A stretch of DNA of 64,000 nucleotides from Geosiphon pyriformis (GCA_016748015.1 JAAOMT010000439.1:269527-333526), one strand, 5' to 3'; shown: positions 43,328 to 56,427, numbered from the stretch's first letter. The notes: generated from the sequence alone by a model not told the origin. Made by a program: numbers and translations.

Positions 43328-46300
43328 GTGTTTTCTTCTGGTTTGGACTCTGGTCACTTGGGTGCAGGTGTTGCTGTTATCATGGACATTTCTTTGGCTC
43401 GTCATGTGTGCAAGGTTTCTGAGGTGCCTGGTCGGCTCCTTTCTATTAAATTACTTTTCAAGAGTAAACTTTCTGTGTCAATTTTGGGGCTTTATGCTGG
43501 TGCTTCTTCAGTGGTTTGGTTCTCTCAGGCTGATGAAATCAATTTTCTCATTGCGAAGACTGTCAACGAATCTTCTTTCATCATTCTCGGTGGCGATTTT
43601 AATGAAGACGGCTCTCATAAAAGTGCAAGTTTCAAAAGATGCTTTGATTTGGATCTGGTCAATTCTTTAGTTGGTAGCCCGGCTGCAAAAATGCCCACTT
43701 GGGGAAATTCTAGGGATGTTAAGAAAACAATTGATTACGTGTTTGTCTCCTCGAGTCTTGTCAATGCGATAGTGCATCGTGAAGTTTTGAATGTCAGTGA
43801 GCATTTTGACACAGACCATCAAGCTGTTTTAGTGGATTTGGGATTGGGTGGGCTCTTGGATACGCATTTGAATTCTCTTCGCAAGCAAGTGAATAAGGAT
43901 CATTGGAAGTTTGACGTCAAAAGTGCCAATGAAGCTAAGTGGTTGGAGTTCAGGGATGCCTCAGCTGCTAATGTTTCTATGTTCTCAGATGCTTTCGGTA
44001 TGGCAGTAGGATTTTCAGATGTGAACACTATGTGGGACATTGTTCACAAGATTATGGTTCTTTCAGCGGGTGGTACATTTAGGAAAAAATGGTTCAAAGG
44101 TTTTGATGGCGTGTTTACCAAGACTTCTTCTAGGTTTCACAAGCTGGAGCTGCTGGTTTCTAAGTTGGTCAAGGCTTTGTGTTTGGCTTCTAGTGATGGT
44201 TTTGCTTCTTTGTTGGAGGTGTGGCACAGTCTCGACTCCCCTGGTGTGTCGGTAGTTAAGTCTCTGTTTCTTTCAGGTTCTAATTTTGATCTTATTCGTT
44301 TTGTGCTGGCCAAAGCAAGAAAATCATACTGCTCCTTCAAATTAGTGGAATCCAAGCACGCTGAGGAATCCTCGATCAAGCAGGCTATTGGTAAGAGGAT
44401 GGAGAGTTTTGAGCTGAACAAGGGTCACACCATTAGGAGTGTTTTGGAGCGTTTTTTTTACAAGGTAATCCTGGATCATTTGGTCATAGAAGATGAGTTG
44501 ATTTTAGAGCCTGATTTGGTTAAGTCTAAGGTGGACGAAATCATGGAGGGATGGACCAGAAAACGTGAACTGGTGTCTGACTTATCTGAGGATTGGGCTC
44601 GTCAATATCAGCCTCTGAATTACATGTTCAATGGTGCTTTCTCTGATGTCATGTGTTCGATTAGTTTTGATGAGTTGTCAGCTGTTGTTAAGGATCTTCC
44701 TGATGGAAAAGCGACTGGTCTTTCTGGTATCTCCAATGAATTATGGAAACATTGTGACAAATCTGTTTTGGATATGCTTTTGGTGCTATTGAATTTCTGT
44801 TTGGTTGGCGAGTCGGTTCTTGGGCCTTGGAGAAAAGCTTGGGTTTCAATGATTCCTAAACCATATGAATAGAAGGGAGTTCTCATGAACACCCATCCTA
44901 TAGCTTTAATTGAAACGGCCTGCAAGATTCTCTCCAAGATTCTTTCAGATAGGATCTCTCTGGCTTGCAGCACTTTTGATGTTCTTCATGGGAACAATTT
45001 TTCGGTTTTGAAGGGTACGACGACACAATCTTCCATTTTTGCTATCGGTTCTGTGGTTGAGGATGCCTTGGAGAAGAACTGTGAACTTTGGCTGGTTTTA
45101 CAGGACATGCGCAAGGCTTATGACTCAGTTGGTTGGGAACATCTTAAGAAGAGTCTAGTCAGGATCAAAATGTGTGACAGGTTTATTAGATTTTTTGGCA
45201 GTATTCACAATGGTTGCGTCAACAGAGTGATGACTGACTTTGGCTTGACTAATGGGTATTGTGTTCACAATGGGCTGGATTAGGGAGAAGTTTTCTCGCC
45301 TCTTCTCTGGCATATTTTTTATGATTCACTTTTGTGCGAGGTCAAGAGACAGGATAGTATGTATGACTACAGATTGAATTCTCATTTCATATTAAGAACT
45401 GGCCGGATGGATCCTCAAGCTGGGCTGTCTTTGTTTCTTGCTGCCGGCACTTTTGTCGATGATACTATTTGGGTTGGTAGCAGTTAGGCTGCTACACAAT
45501 ACATCCTTGATGTTGCTAGTGAGTTTTTTAGGTTTAACAATATTTCTGTAAACAATGACAAAACAGTGGCCATCCCCATCAATTGCCAGGTGTTGGATCC
45601 TCATTTAACTATCAGTGGTGTGCCTATTTCCATTGCCAAGAGAAGGGAATCTCATCACTATTTAGGTATTTTTTTGTCTTCTGAGGGTCTTTCGAAGCCT
45701 AGCTTGGCTAAAGCCCAGGCTGATGTACGGTTTTTTGTGAATCTTGTTTTGAAAAAAGTGATTTCGGACAAGCAGTATGCATATTTGGTGTCTGCAGTTC
45801 TTTTACCTATCATCAGCTACAGGACTCAGTTCAGTTTCATTTCTGTTGGTGTTTGTAGTAAATGGGATGCTTTGGTATGCAAGGTCTTAAAGTCTAAGTC
45901 TGGATTGCCATGTGATTTCCCCAGTGATGCACTTCATCACCCTTCTTTGTACAATTTAAAAACTTTCAAACAGATCCAGGCTAAGAGTAAATCGGCCTCT
46001 GTTATTGCTTTTGCAAATTCTACTGGTGTCTTGGATCGCTTGTTTTCTCATAGGTCTCATGACCTCCAGGTTCTCAGCTGGCGTTCTCGTCATCCCTTGC
46101 TGTTTCCAGTTCGTGTTGGTATCAGTCCCTCGGATAATTTTTTGGTGGGTGTGGTTCACATTTTTTCTGGGTGCAATTTGTCTTTGGAAGGCTCTCTAGC
46201 TTGTGCTTTTTGTCATCGGTGCAGTACTTCTATGTCTTTGGTTCTTGGTGAATCCTGTTTTTTCAAGTGCATCTCTTCACTCAGGCATTATGTAATTGCT

Positions 46301-47836
46301 TTTGTGGAATAGCTTCATGACCATAATGGTGATGTTTTCAGTTAGGGGACCTTTAAGCGTTGGAAGAGGCTGGACCCTCGTGGCCCAGTCCCTTTTTGGT
46401 TTGATTTTTCTGTTCGCTTTCTTAGTGGTGTTGTGCCTCTCTTCTCAAGTTTTTCTTTGGTAGATGATCATGCTGTGTCTGATATTCATTTTTCTCATGA
46501 TTTTGGTGTGATTTGTGACACTTTGCCGACCATTGATGCTGCCCGCCTTTTTGTGTATACGGATGGATCTCTTTCTGGTCTGGGCACTGTTGACATGAGA
46601 GCAGGTGCTGCTGTTTTTTTTGAGGACATTAACTTGGGTTTGGGTGTTGGGGTGTTTGGTTTGGTTTCTTCTACTCTGACAGAACTGCAAGCCATAGCTT
46701 TGGCCCTTGAGTGTGTTCCTTTTTCTCGTTCAATTAACTTGTTCTCAGATAGCCAGGCTGCTTTGAATGCATGTAGGTCGGAGTCTTTGCTGGTTTGTCT
46801 GGATTTCAGGAACCACTGTTGGATTGAGCGTTATTACATTGCCACTGTCATTCTTCAAAAAAATTTGGATGTGAATTGGGTTAAGATGAGAGGTCATTCA
46901 GGTGTCTCAGGCAACGAACATGCTGATGTGCTTGCCAAAGGTGCTGCTCTCTCTGCTTGGCGCCTACTTCATTTAGTCAGTGAACGTTTTCTATGTGTTG
47001 GTGGTATGGCAGTTTTTGGTAATTCTAGACACTTTGTTCGTGATGTTTTCCAGTCAGTTCATTGAGCTCGTTGGGAGGTTGAAGTAGGTTCTCGTGTTGT
47101 GGATGATAGTTTGCATGCTGATATCAACTGGTCTAAGTTTTCTATGGTGTGGCACCCCGATTCTCACTTGGCATCCAGTTTTACCAGCATGCGCATGGCA
47201 GGCTGTTGTACTTACTTTATGAAGGCTCTCCATCATCAGCTTCCTGTTGCTGTGCACAAGCATTTATATAATAGGAAATACCCCAGTGTGGTTTGTCTGT
47301 TTTGTGATGACGTTGAGATCTCAGATCATGTCTTTTCGTGTCCTCAGGATGCCGTTGGCTGTGCTCATTTGTTGGGCACACATGCTTCAGCTTGGGAGGC
47401 TCTTTCTGGTCTTTCTTGCTCTTCTTCATGTGTCTTACAGGCCTTGGCTTCTTGTGTTTCTGAGGTTGGATTTGGTATTGCTCTGTTTAAGAGCTTTGTT
47501 TTCGATGAATGGTTTCATGAGTCTGTCTTGGTCTTTAAAAATTCTAAGAAGGGTGCTAAGAGGATTGTGAGCTTTGTGCATGAGTTTTGTCTAGCATTTC
47601 GGGATGATGTTTGGTTGGTCCAGACCAAACACTGAGTGTTTATGGAAAAGCATGGTTTAATTCCACATGATGGCTCCGCTCCTGTTTCAGTTTCTGGTTT
47701 GCCTATGGTGTTTTCGGCTGGTGTGGTCAGATTGCTGGGGGTGGCTGAGGCTTTTGGTGTTGGTTTCGGGTTTCATAAGTTTTGTCCATTTTTTTCAGGT
47801 GTTGGAGATTCAGTTTCTGTGCATATAGGTGTATAG
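43166..47836 (+). pseudogene. LINE ORF2: endonuclease, RT, RNase H, Cys/His motif
   Basis: One frame of about 1,556 codons is kept over 4.7 kb without a frameshift. It contains stops at 43229, 43298, 43325, 44870, 45281, 45485, 46310, 46343, 47063 and 47633, and one at 43163 just before the first domain. The APE endonuclease starts with KVATCNVRSMNNPAKQE and has GGDFNED and TDHQAVLVD. The RT has KATGLSGISNELWKH (about 44710), PIALIETACKILSKIL, and the catalytic FVDDTIW at 45452-45472. RNase H has YTDGS (46554), STLTELQAIALALE, FSDSQAAL and GHSGVSGNEHAD. The C-terminal CLFCDDVEISDHVFSC lies at about 47296-47343. All catalytic residues appear intact; only the stops kill it. Each stop is one transition away from Trp, Gln or Arg. 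Confidence 0.9.
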
Positions 47837-47842
47837 TATAAT

Positions 47843-47967
47843 CCTGACTGGCCCAAGTGGCTGGTCACGTGTAGAAAGCGCATGATTTGCACCTAGTTTA
47901 GATCATTTGTATGATGTATAGCACTAGGTCACATTTGGATCTCACTCGTTAAATATAAAAAAAAAAA
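47843..47967 (+). repeat. Reference copy of the LINE 3' UTR tail
   Basis: This is the least degraded example of the tail with core GACTGGCCCAAGTGGCTGGT at 47849-47868, then CACGTGTAGAAA, a spacer, and CCTAGTTTAGATCATTTGTA. Eight further copies occur in the window, near 4010-, 8850-, 17275+, 17455+, 30375+, 40608+, 48025- and 62920+. In LINEs such tails are recognised by the reverse transcriptase, which fits the sharing by ORF1-only elements. Confidence 0.75.
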
Positions 47968-47976
47968 ATATAGAAT

Positions 47977-50900
47977 TAAACTAAATGATTTAACTAAATA
48001 CAATTTATGTTTTTATTACATGTAATTAGCTATTCAAACCAATTTAAACAATATTAAACATTTATATATATAACCAAACTATTACTAATTCCAAAATAAA
48101 ATACACAGAATATACACTTATCAAAACTTATTATTATTAGCTTAATAATATTAAGTATATAAATTATTCTATCTGATAAATCTAAACAAAATATATTAAT
48201 TGCATTTAATATTACACTATTATTACTTATTAATCCAGTTTTTTTTATCTTTGACTTAAGCTTAATCCTAATTAATTATATTTTGCAGTAATAGTGTTTG
48301 ATTAATTAATAAAAAAAAGTCACTAATATAAAAATTACACTTTTTTTATTACTATACATTATCAAAATATTCTTGAAAACAAAATATTTGCAAAATACTG
48401 CATATAACTCAATATTTAAAAAACAAAAAAAAAGAAACTATAATACAAAAAAAAACATAAATGTTTTCTTATTAGTCAAAAATTTTTAAAACTTAATATG
48501 ACTTATAATCAAATTTTTTTGTTAATTTGTATCTTTTAAACATATAAATAAATAATCAAAAAAATTTACTTAAAAAATAAACAAAAAACATTTGAATACA
48601 ACTTGTTATATAGTTTTTTTTAAACAGCAATTAAGAGTTTTCTATAAACAACTTTCATCATATAAGTTTTAAAACCAACTATAGTTTGACTAGTAAAACC
48701 AACCAGTATATAAAAATCAGAATGCCAAACTAAAGTTATTTAAACTCAATCAATATTACAAATAAGATAACTGACAACAATTTTTGTATTAGAGCTTATT
48801 TTTCAACATATATAAACAATTTTCTTGTAAATATTCTGAACAAAATAATGAACAATACCAAATACTACCACCCTATTAATCATTAAATATCTTTCTAAAA
48901 TTCTAATAAAAAAAACAGAGAACTAACAGCTATTTTGGCCAGTTTATTAGTTTAATTATTATTAAAAATATTTAAATAGCTTTTAATCTTTAATTAAATT
49001 ACTAAAATATCTTTGTTTTTTATTAAATTAACAATATAATATCTTTTTATCTAGCACCAATTGCAAAAATTTAGGTTAAATAAACTAAGTTTCAAAGTAT
49101 ATACATTAATAGCTATTTGGTTATCTAAATATAAAACCATAATACTAAAAAAAAACATGTATTTTAAAGCTAAAACAACAGTTTACAGCTTAGTTATTAT
49201 AAAAAATATTATTCCAAAAATTCCAAAATTAATGCTTACATCTATATTTAAAAAATATATAGCTGTTTTTTCAATTATCTTTAATAAACCAAAATTATTT
49301 AGTGAGTTATTAATGTAAATATCAAAATTATCAACCCAAATCTCGTGTAAAAGATCTTTTACTAATTCAAAACCACTTAATTCCAAAATATTATAAAACA
49401 AAAAATCAGAGATAACAGCTTTATACTTAGTATTAAATACTTTACTTCTTAAAAAATTAGAAGCCATAAAAAACTATGATAAAACAAAACTCTTTAAATT
49501 TAGTTTTTTCTAACAATAAAAAGTTTTTTAAAACATTAACATTCCATATTTATCCAGAAGTTAATTACCAAAAACAATACTAAAGCACTTTAAAAATTAT
49601 ATTACTTTAAAATAAACTGTTTTTTCCAAAATATTAAACATTAAGAATCTATTTAGATTGCAAAAAACATTTAGCAAGTTATTTGCCAATGAAAACTTAT
49701 TAACCAAAAACACTCTTATTATTTTAGCAAAAAAATTGTTCATAAAACTGATCTTTAATCTGACAAAATACTATAAAAAATTGGCTAGAGCTTAGTCCAA
49801 AGTTTGCAAATTCAAAAAATAATAATTCAAAAAATAACTGAGAATATTTTCAAAATTTGTGAACATAATTATTAAAGCTATCTTATCTTTAATTTGCAAT
49901 TATTCAAAAAATTTCAAGTTATAAAACAATAAATAGTACAATATCTTATTTAGAAAGCTTCTAAACAGCTTTGTTTTTAGCTTTAATTACTTTCTAATTA
50001 TGATGTTTTACTTATAGCAAACATTAAGCAAAACAAAACCAAATTGTACATAATAATTAATTATAAAATATAAGACTGTTAAAACCAAAAATAACAAAAC
50101 TGTTTATTTAAAATTGTTTTTTTTAAAATCATATTTGCAAAAAACCCAATATTAGAATAAACTTTGGCCAAATTGGACTTAAATAAATCTTTAATAAAAA
50201 AAATATTCAAGTATTAATATAATTTATTCTTCTTTATAATTAATATAAAATTTCTATTAATTTTTAACAAAATATTTTTTATCCTTTAATTAATAAAAAT
50301 AGCCACTGTCTTATTATTATTTATTAAAATATTATTAATTTTAAAAAACTTATTGGTAATATCCAAAATATATTAAGTAAAAATTAGGCTGTTTTCTATT
50401 TAAATAGTATTATTAACAAAAGTTTCAATTATAAAAAATGGCATTTTTATTTTATTATTCTCTATTTTGTTAATTTTGGCTATAAATTTAATATCTACTT
50501 AATAATTATATACAAAAAAAAATTATAGAAGATCTTTCAAAAAAAAAGTAAAAAAATTTTACTTTAATTCAATTTATTATGTATATAATAGTTATTTAAA
50601 TACTCAAAATTTGTTATTATTCTGTTAACTTTGTTTTAATATATGCTGCCAAAAAACTAATAAACTGTTTACATATTTTAATGTGTTTCAAGTTAGCTCT
50701 TAAATAATATTAATCAACTAAGTTGTATACTTTATATATGTCTTATAAGACTAATTACAACTTCTTATTTTTTTCTAAAACATATTTAACAATTAAGTTT
50801 ACTGCAAACACAAAAAATTAAGTCGATGTATTTTTTAACACTAAAAAATTGTTTTTATAAAAGACACTAAATTTGTTGTATACAAAAAAGATTCAGTTTA

Positions 50901-52098
50901 AAAGAATTTTTAACAAAATTTTTCTGGTTGTTTTTATTAATGCTATTAGTCTAGTATTAGTCAACATATCTTCTTATTTATAAGATTTTGGAATCATAAA
51001 CACTTAAGCTTTTTTTTACAAAACAGAAATTATATTAACATTTAAGCAAAAATTTAGTATAGTTAAAAAACAGTTTATGATTTTTGTATTAAAATACTTC
51101 CATAGCTTATTAAAAATATCTAAAAAGTTAGCAGTCTTGTTATCAGACAAAATTCTAATAGTTTGAATTAACTTTTTTATATTAATATACTTTATAATTC
51201 TAGAAAATGCTTTATTTTTTATATAATCTAATAGTATATATTATTAAAACCAAAGATTTAGTATTACTTTAAACACCAGTTTTTTTCAAGTTCAATTTTT
51301 TATAATCAAATTTATCTTGTATCTTACCATATTAGGTTCTAAAATTAGTTTTTTACCAATTATTAAATAGTTTAAGACTATTTTTTAAAAAAGTTTTTCC
51401 AGAATACTCCTAATTATTTGATTTTTGTTTGTACAAAAAATCTTTATTCTTCTATTAATCACATTCTTAATTGTAACTGTTTTCATAACTTTAGATTTTT
51501 GATACTTAGAAACATAATTTTTTTCTTAATTTTAGACAAATAAAAAAAAATTTCTTATTTTTTATCTTATTTCTAATAAAAAAACACTTTAAAATTTATT
51601 TGCATTCAAATTTGTCCAAATTTACATAAAATAATTAAAATTAACAACTGTTTTTAAGAAAAAAGTCTTGATAATTTTAGAAACCAAAACTTCTAATTTG
51701 CAAAATTTAGAAGACTGTTTTTTAAAATTACCAAAATTTTTAAATTAATCTTTAAGAAAATTTTTTTTTGCTAATTCTATTATTATTTTTTTTAGAAAAT
51801 CTTATATTGTTTTTAAATTGTTTTGTTTTTTTGTATTTTAAAACTTATTTAACACCAAAAATATTTTTATAGATAAATATTTGAATTATTCATATTTTTA
51901 AAGCCAAACTTCTATTGATTTTTATTAATGTATTTTCAGATAATATTTAAATATTTGTCTAAAAAACTGTTTAATCCAATAAAAACTGTAATATCTAAAT
52001 GGTGAATATTAAAATATTTAAATATATTACTAATTTTTTATTCAATCACAGCTGTTAAAAGATGTTTGCTAACAAAAATATAATTAATAGTCTTATTT
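47977..52098 (-). mobile_element. Old minus-strand LINE, 3' two thirds
   Basis: On the minus strand this follows the young LINE from the middle of the endonuclease to the 3' UTR. INYIFVSKHLLTAVIE lies at about 52045-52092 and RNase H at about 49400-49060. The RNase H motif Tyr-Thr-Asp-Gly-Ser reads Tyr-Ile-Asn-Asn-Ser, followed by LNNFGLLK and AVVLALKY. The 3' UTR core lies at about 47980-48045. No frame stays open for long. The very 3' end lies at 41150-41206, split off by the young LINE. On the right it is cut by a solo LTR. Confidence 0.78.
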
Positions 52099-52103
52099 AT
52101 ACT
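52099..52103. repeat. LTR target duplication, left (ATACT)
   Basis: ATACT is repeated at 53041-53045 on the other side of the solo LTR. Removing the LTR and one copy rejoins the LINE endonuclease sequence without loss. Confidence 0.75.
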
Positions 52104-53040
52104 ATTACTAATAGAATTTAGTCTATAATTAACATAAAAAAATTACTTTTATAATTTTTATTTTAAATAGCATATTATTTGTTAATTAATTAAATTATCA
52201 AAAATCACTTTTTAATTAATAATTTAATTTATATAATACACAAATGTAATAATCAGATTATATAATACTCCAAATTCTATAATATTCAAAAACTTGTCAA
52301 AATTTGTAGAATTTTGTAAATTAATTTAATAGTTTACCAAAATAATTTATAATTTATAAAAACAATTTTTAGTTTACTAAAATATATTTTTAGTTTATTA
52401 AAGACTAATATTATAATAAATTGTATAAAAAAAAACTTTTCTTTTCGAAAAAATATATTTTATTTTAAAATAACAATCTTAGCCAAAAATAATAATTTTA
52501 TCTTAGAATTATCTTCTTTGGAACAAGTTTTTTAATATAAATTAATAAAACATTAAATACTTTAAAAACATAATTTAATTAATTATAAATTAAAATTTCT
52601 CAAATCCCAATTAATATTTTGAAATTAATTAGCTACCAATTTCAGTAATTTGTTAATAACTTTAAGTCTAAACAGAAAATAATTTCTTTAACAAAATTTT
52701 TTTTTTATATTTTTTTTATATTTTATTGTAATTATTAAGGTAGTTTACAGACAAAATTTCTGTAAAAAAATTGATATTTACAACAAAGTAACTATACATT
52801 TTTAGTAAACTTTTAAATAAATATTTTCTGAAAAAAAATTAATTTTTACCATAAAATAATTATATAAATAACTAACACAGAATTAATATTTTATTTATAA
52901 ATTTTGCAGTTTAAATTATAAAAGATAATTTAAAGATAAATTCAGTTATTAAAGATTTAATTATTTTTAATAATTAAAAATTAACAGCAAAACAACATTA
53001 ATAATATTTAAAACAAAAAACCCAAAAATTTTCAGTAACA
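52104..53040 (+). mobile_element. Solo LTR of the Gypsy family (937 bp)
   Basis: The sequence matches the LTR at 8237-9443 along its whole length and has no internal region next to it. Its ends read ATTACTAATAG and TTTTCAGTAACA; a TGTTACT...AGTAACA original is likely, with the left TG lost to a transition. The flanking 5-bp duplication is typical of LTR integration. It arose by LTR-LTR recombination after insertion into the LINE. It is moderately to strongly degraded. Confidence 0.85.
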
Positions 53041-55545
53041 ATACTTTTTAAATTATTTTATACTAAAAGCTTAACAGCAAAATTATTTGAAAAAAAATTG
53101 TACAAATCCAAATAAAAACATTTTTTGAAATTCATATTTTATTTCACATTGTTTTTATTGAAATTATTTTTTAATATCATATAAAAACTTGAATTAATTG
53201 TATTAACAATAAAAAAGTTTACTTTACAAACTTAGCTAAATTGCATACTAGCTAAAATTTTAGCATACAAATCCAATATTGTTACCAAAAACTTATTGTT
53301 AAACAATAAATAAATTAAGAAAAAATAACCAAAAATTTTAGAGATTTTATATATATACTAAACAAAAATATTATTGATTATTATTATTTTTGTATTCAGA
53401 TAACCAGAGTCTAAACCAAAAACAAAAACTTTTAAATTTAAAAATTTGTTTTTAATTTATAGTTTAGTTTGTCATTTTAATTTTGTTTTAGAAATTATAG
53501 AAATCAAATTGCTAAAATTTTTGTACTACTTAATAACATCTTTTTGTTTAGCTAAATTGTTCATATTTTTAATATTACAGATAGCAAACTTTTAAACCAA
53601 ATTATTTATTAAGATAAAAAAGAAACCAGAAAAACTGAACCAGTATACAACTGATTTAATTTTATTAGAATTGAACTAACAGAAATTTTAAAAACCACTA
53701 TTTTTGATTTTAAACTGTTTACTTTGGCAGTTAAAACTTTGGAACTATTTAGATCCAACATTAAAATCTCAGCACTTGTCAATGGAAAAGAAGAGGATAA
53801 TATTTGCAAATTATTCAAAACTATATTCGAATTTAATATTAAATCAGACTTTATAAAGTTTACTAAGATAAAAAAAGAAAAAAAAAACCAATAACACCAA
53901 ATTTATATTATTTAATTTGTTTATAATATTAAATATCTGATTAATTAACAATTTCAAAAACCACTTCAAAAACACCAAGCAAGCATCAATAAATAGAATA
54001 TTTTGCAAAAAATAGAAATAAAAAATCTTATTAAAATATATAACACTAGAAAAAAAAGAACTAAAGCCAAAATTATATTGAAAATAGAGACTAATAAGAC
54101 TATTTGAGCTCAAAACTTGTCATCAAAAACAACAAAACACAAGATAAAAGCACTTTTTTTGATATATAACTTAGCCAGTTAAAGATAGTTTATATACTTT
54201 TAAAAAAAAACTAATACATTTAAGACATTATACTCTAAAACAAAATATCTAAAACATTTATACTTTTTACATCAAACTAGATTTAATCTAACCCAAAAAA
54301 ACTTAATATTATTCAAAATTAGCTTTATATAAAAAGCTGTTTTCAGATATTTTTTTAATCTAAAACTAATTACAATATAATAAATCCTATTATCAGTTTT
54401 AAAAAACCAATTAATAATAAAAGTTTTTTTATTAGTTTTTTTTAATAAAATACTAAGATTATAAGTTATTGTTCCCATAAACAAAATAAATAATAGCACT
54501 TTAAAATAATTTTTAAACATTCAAATATTATAATTTTTTATAGTTTTGATCATATGCACAGAATTTTTTTTGATTAAGAACAACTATTTAAATACTAGCT
54601 AATCTGTTTAATTTAATTTAACAAACTTTATTATAGTCTAATTAATTACAATTGAATTAACACAATTTGTTTAAACTCAGTTATTGTAGTAATAGTCATA
54701 TTTTTTGGCATATTTATAAGAATTTTTTAATTATTACACTCTAATCTAAATGAAAATCTTGTTTTTTGAAATTATTATTTACTTTTAATATCTTTTTTTT
54801 AATTAATAATACAGCTTTCTCTATGCTTTTCTCTAATGTAAATGTAAATTTAATAATCTTTTCAAATTTTGAAAAAATGGTAACTTTTCCAAAACTATTA
54901 ATTAATGAAAAATTTTTTCTAATTGTCTAAGTTTTTGCAATTGCTAATTTGTTTTTTATTACCAAAAAATTAATATCCAATGCAAAAAATTTTTAACTGT
55001 CATTTTTATCTGTGTTTTAATAATTTTGGTATTAATTTATTTTTTGTTTAAGAAAATATTAAGAAGAAATAAAAGAAATCCAATATTTTTTTTCATATTA
55101 AAATTAAAAAAACCAAGAAGAAAGCCATAATTTATACCAATATTCACTCTTTTAGCTTTAAAAATAACAGCAGTTAAACTTAAAAAAAATCTATTATTAA
55201 TATTAATTATAATATTACTGTCTTTATTATTAAACTTACTATTTATATTCAAATACACACTATTATTAGAACTAAATTTGACTAAAAAAACAATTTTTTT
55301 ATTACTAAAGTGTTTAATATTGCTAAAAACAATCTTCTTTTTTTGAAAAAAAGAACTATTAGCAAAATCATAAAAAACTTTTTTAAACACTTTTTTTTTA
55401 AATATACTATTACTTAAAACAGTTTCTAAGTTTATAATAAAAGAGTTATTAACTTAAAAAACAATGAAAAAAACAATGAAAAAAACAAAAACTTTTTTTT
55501 AAAAATTTGTTTTTTGAAAAATTTTGAACATAGAAGAAAAAATAT
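53041..55545 (-). mobile_element. Old minus-strand LINE, 5' third (ORF1 and endonuclease start)
   Basis: The 5' end is near 55545 (minus strand TTTTTTCTTCTATGTTCAAA), resembling the leader of the young LINE. ORF1 remnants run 55390 to 53609 and match those of the 56-63 kb LINE (for example LDLNSSKVLTAKVNSLKSKI against LDLSKSKILTIKVSSLKTKM). The endonuclease start follows at about 53590, then NFKKCFYLDL at about 53110-53140, and the LTR insertion. A 14-bp near-duplicate TTAAGTxTTATAT at about 41136-41148 and 55563-55575 may be its target duplication. It is not functional. Confidence 0.75.
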
Positions 55546-56427
55546 TTTATATTTAATTTTAAGTATTATATTAGTTTGTTAATTAAGTTTTATAAAAATA
55601 TTGTTAAATTTTTTTTTGTTTTAAATTAAAAAGAAATTATTAAATCAAAAACCATTTTTAAAGCCATATTTTTTGGTTATATTGTTTTTAAAATTAAAAA
55701 ATTGGTTTTTTAAATATATAAATATTATTACAAATATATTTTTTAAATAGTTTTCTGTAATTTGGTATTGTTATTTAATAAATTTATCTAATTTTTTTTT
55801 TAAATTTAAAGATTTTTATTAAAGTTTTTTGTATAAAAACAAAATTTAATATAATTATTTAAACAAAAAAATAAATTAAACATAAAAAAAAACATAATTA
55901 AAATTTATAATAATAATATTAAATACTATTAAATAATATCAAATAACATAAAATAATAGATTATAATAATAATAACAAAATATTATAAAAATATTAAAAA
56001 ATATATATATTAATAATTTTAATTTAAAAAAAAATTTTAAAAAAAGATTTTTTTAGGTTAATATTTAAAATCTAATTAGAGTAATAAAATTTAATCATAT
56101 TTTTATATTTTTAATTTCAATAAAAAAATTTTGTTAATATTTTAATAAATACTATTTATATAATTTTACAAATACTTTTAAAAAAATTTATTAACAAATA
56201 AAAAAATATATCAAAAAAAACTTTTTCTTATTTATTAAAAAAACCAAATTTAAATTTTAAATATAATAATTTTAAAAAAAATTATAGTATCTTAATAGAA
56301 AAAATTTCAAATAATTATATTATTAAAAAATTTTTATTATTATATTTTTGATAATACAATACAAATTTTATTAAAAACTATATTATTATTTAAACCAAAA
56401 AAAGTTAAAATATTAAAATTTCTTAGA
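55546..56427. other. AT-rich spacer
   Basis: Extremely AT-rich sequence between two old LINEs in head-to-head orientation. No feature recognised. Confidence 0.55.

Larger units (their letters stand above)
41207..47967 (+). mobile_element. Full-length, relatively young LINE retrotransposon
   Basis: A 6.76-kb element flanked by ATATAGAAT at 41198-41206 and 47968-47976. It begins with an A-run and the pyrimidine-rich leader CTTTTTTCTCTC at 41220. It contains ORF1 (41358-43151) and ORF2 (about 43166-47836), and ends in a 3' UTR with CACTCGTTAAATATAAAA. It is much GC-richer than its surroundings. ORF2 carries an APE-type endonuclease, reverse transcriptase, RNase H and a C-terminal Cys/His motif, the layout of the I/Tad1 group of LINEs. 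Thirteen in-frame stops (TAG or TGA, never TAA) disable it. It inserted into the 3' UTR of an older LINE in opposite orientation. Confidence 0.9.

Noticed and set aside
43166-47836. Stop-codon reassignment or readthrough in the LINE ORF2
   Set aside because: The host genes here use normal stops. The in-frame stops differ between copies of the same family, and both TAG and TGA occur at former Trp codons, which fits mutation rather than recoding.
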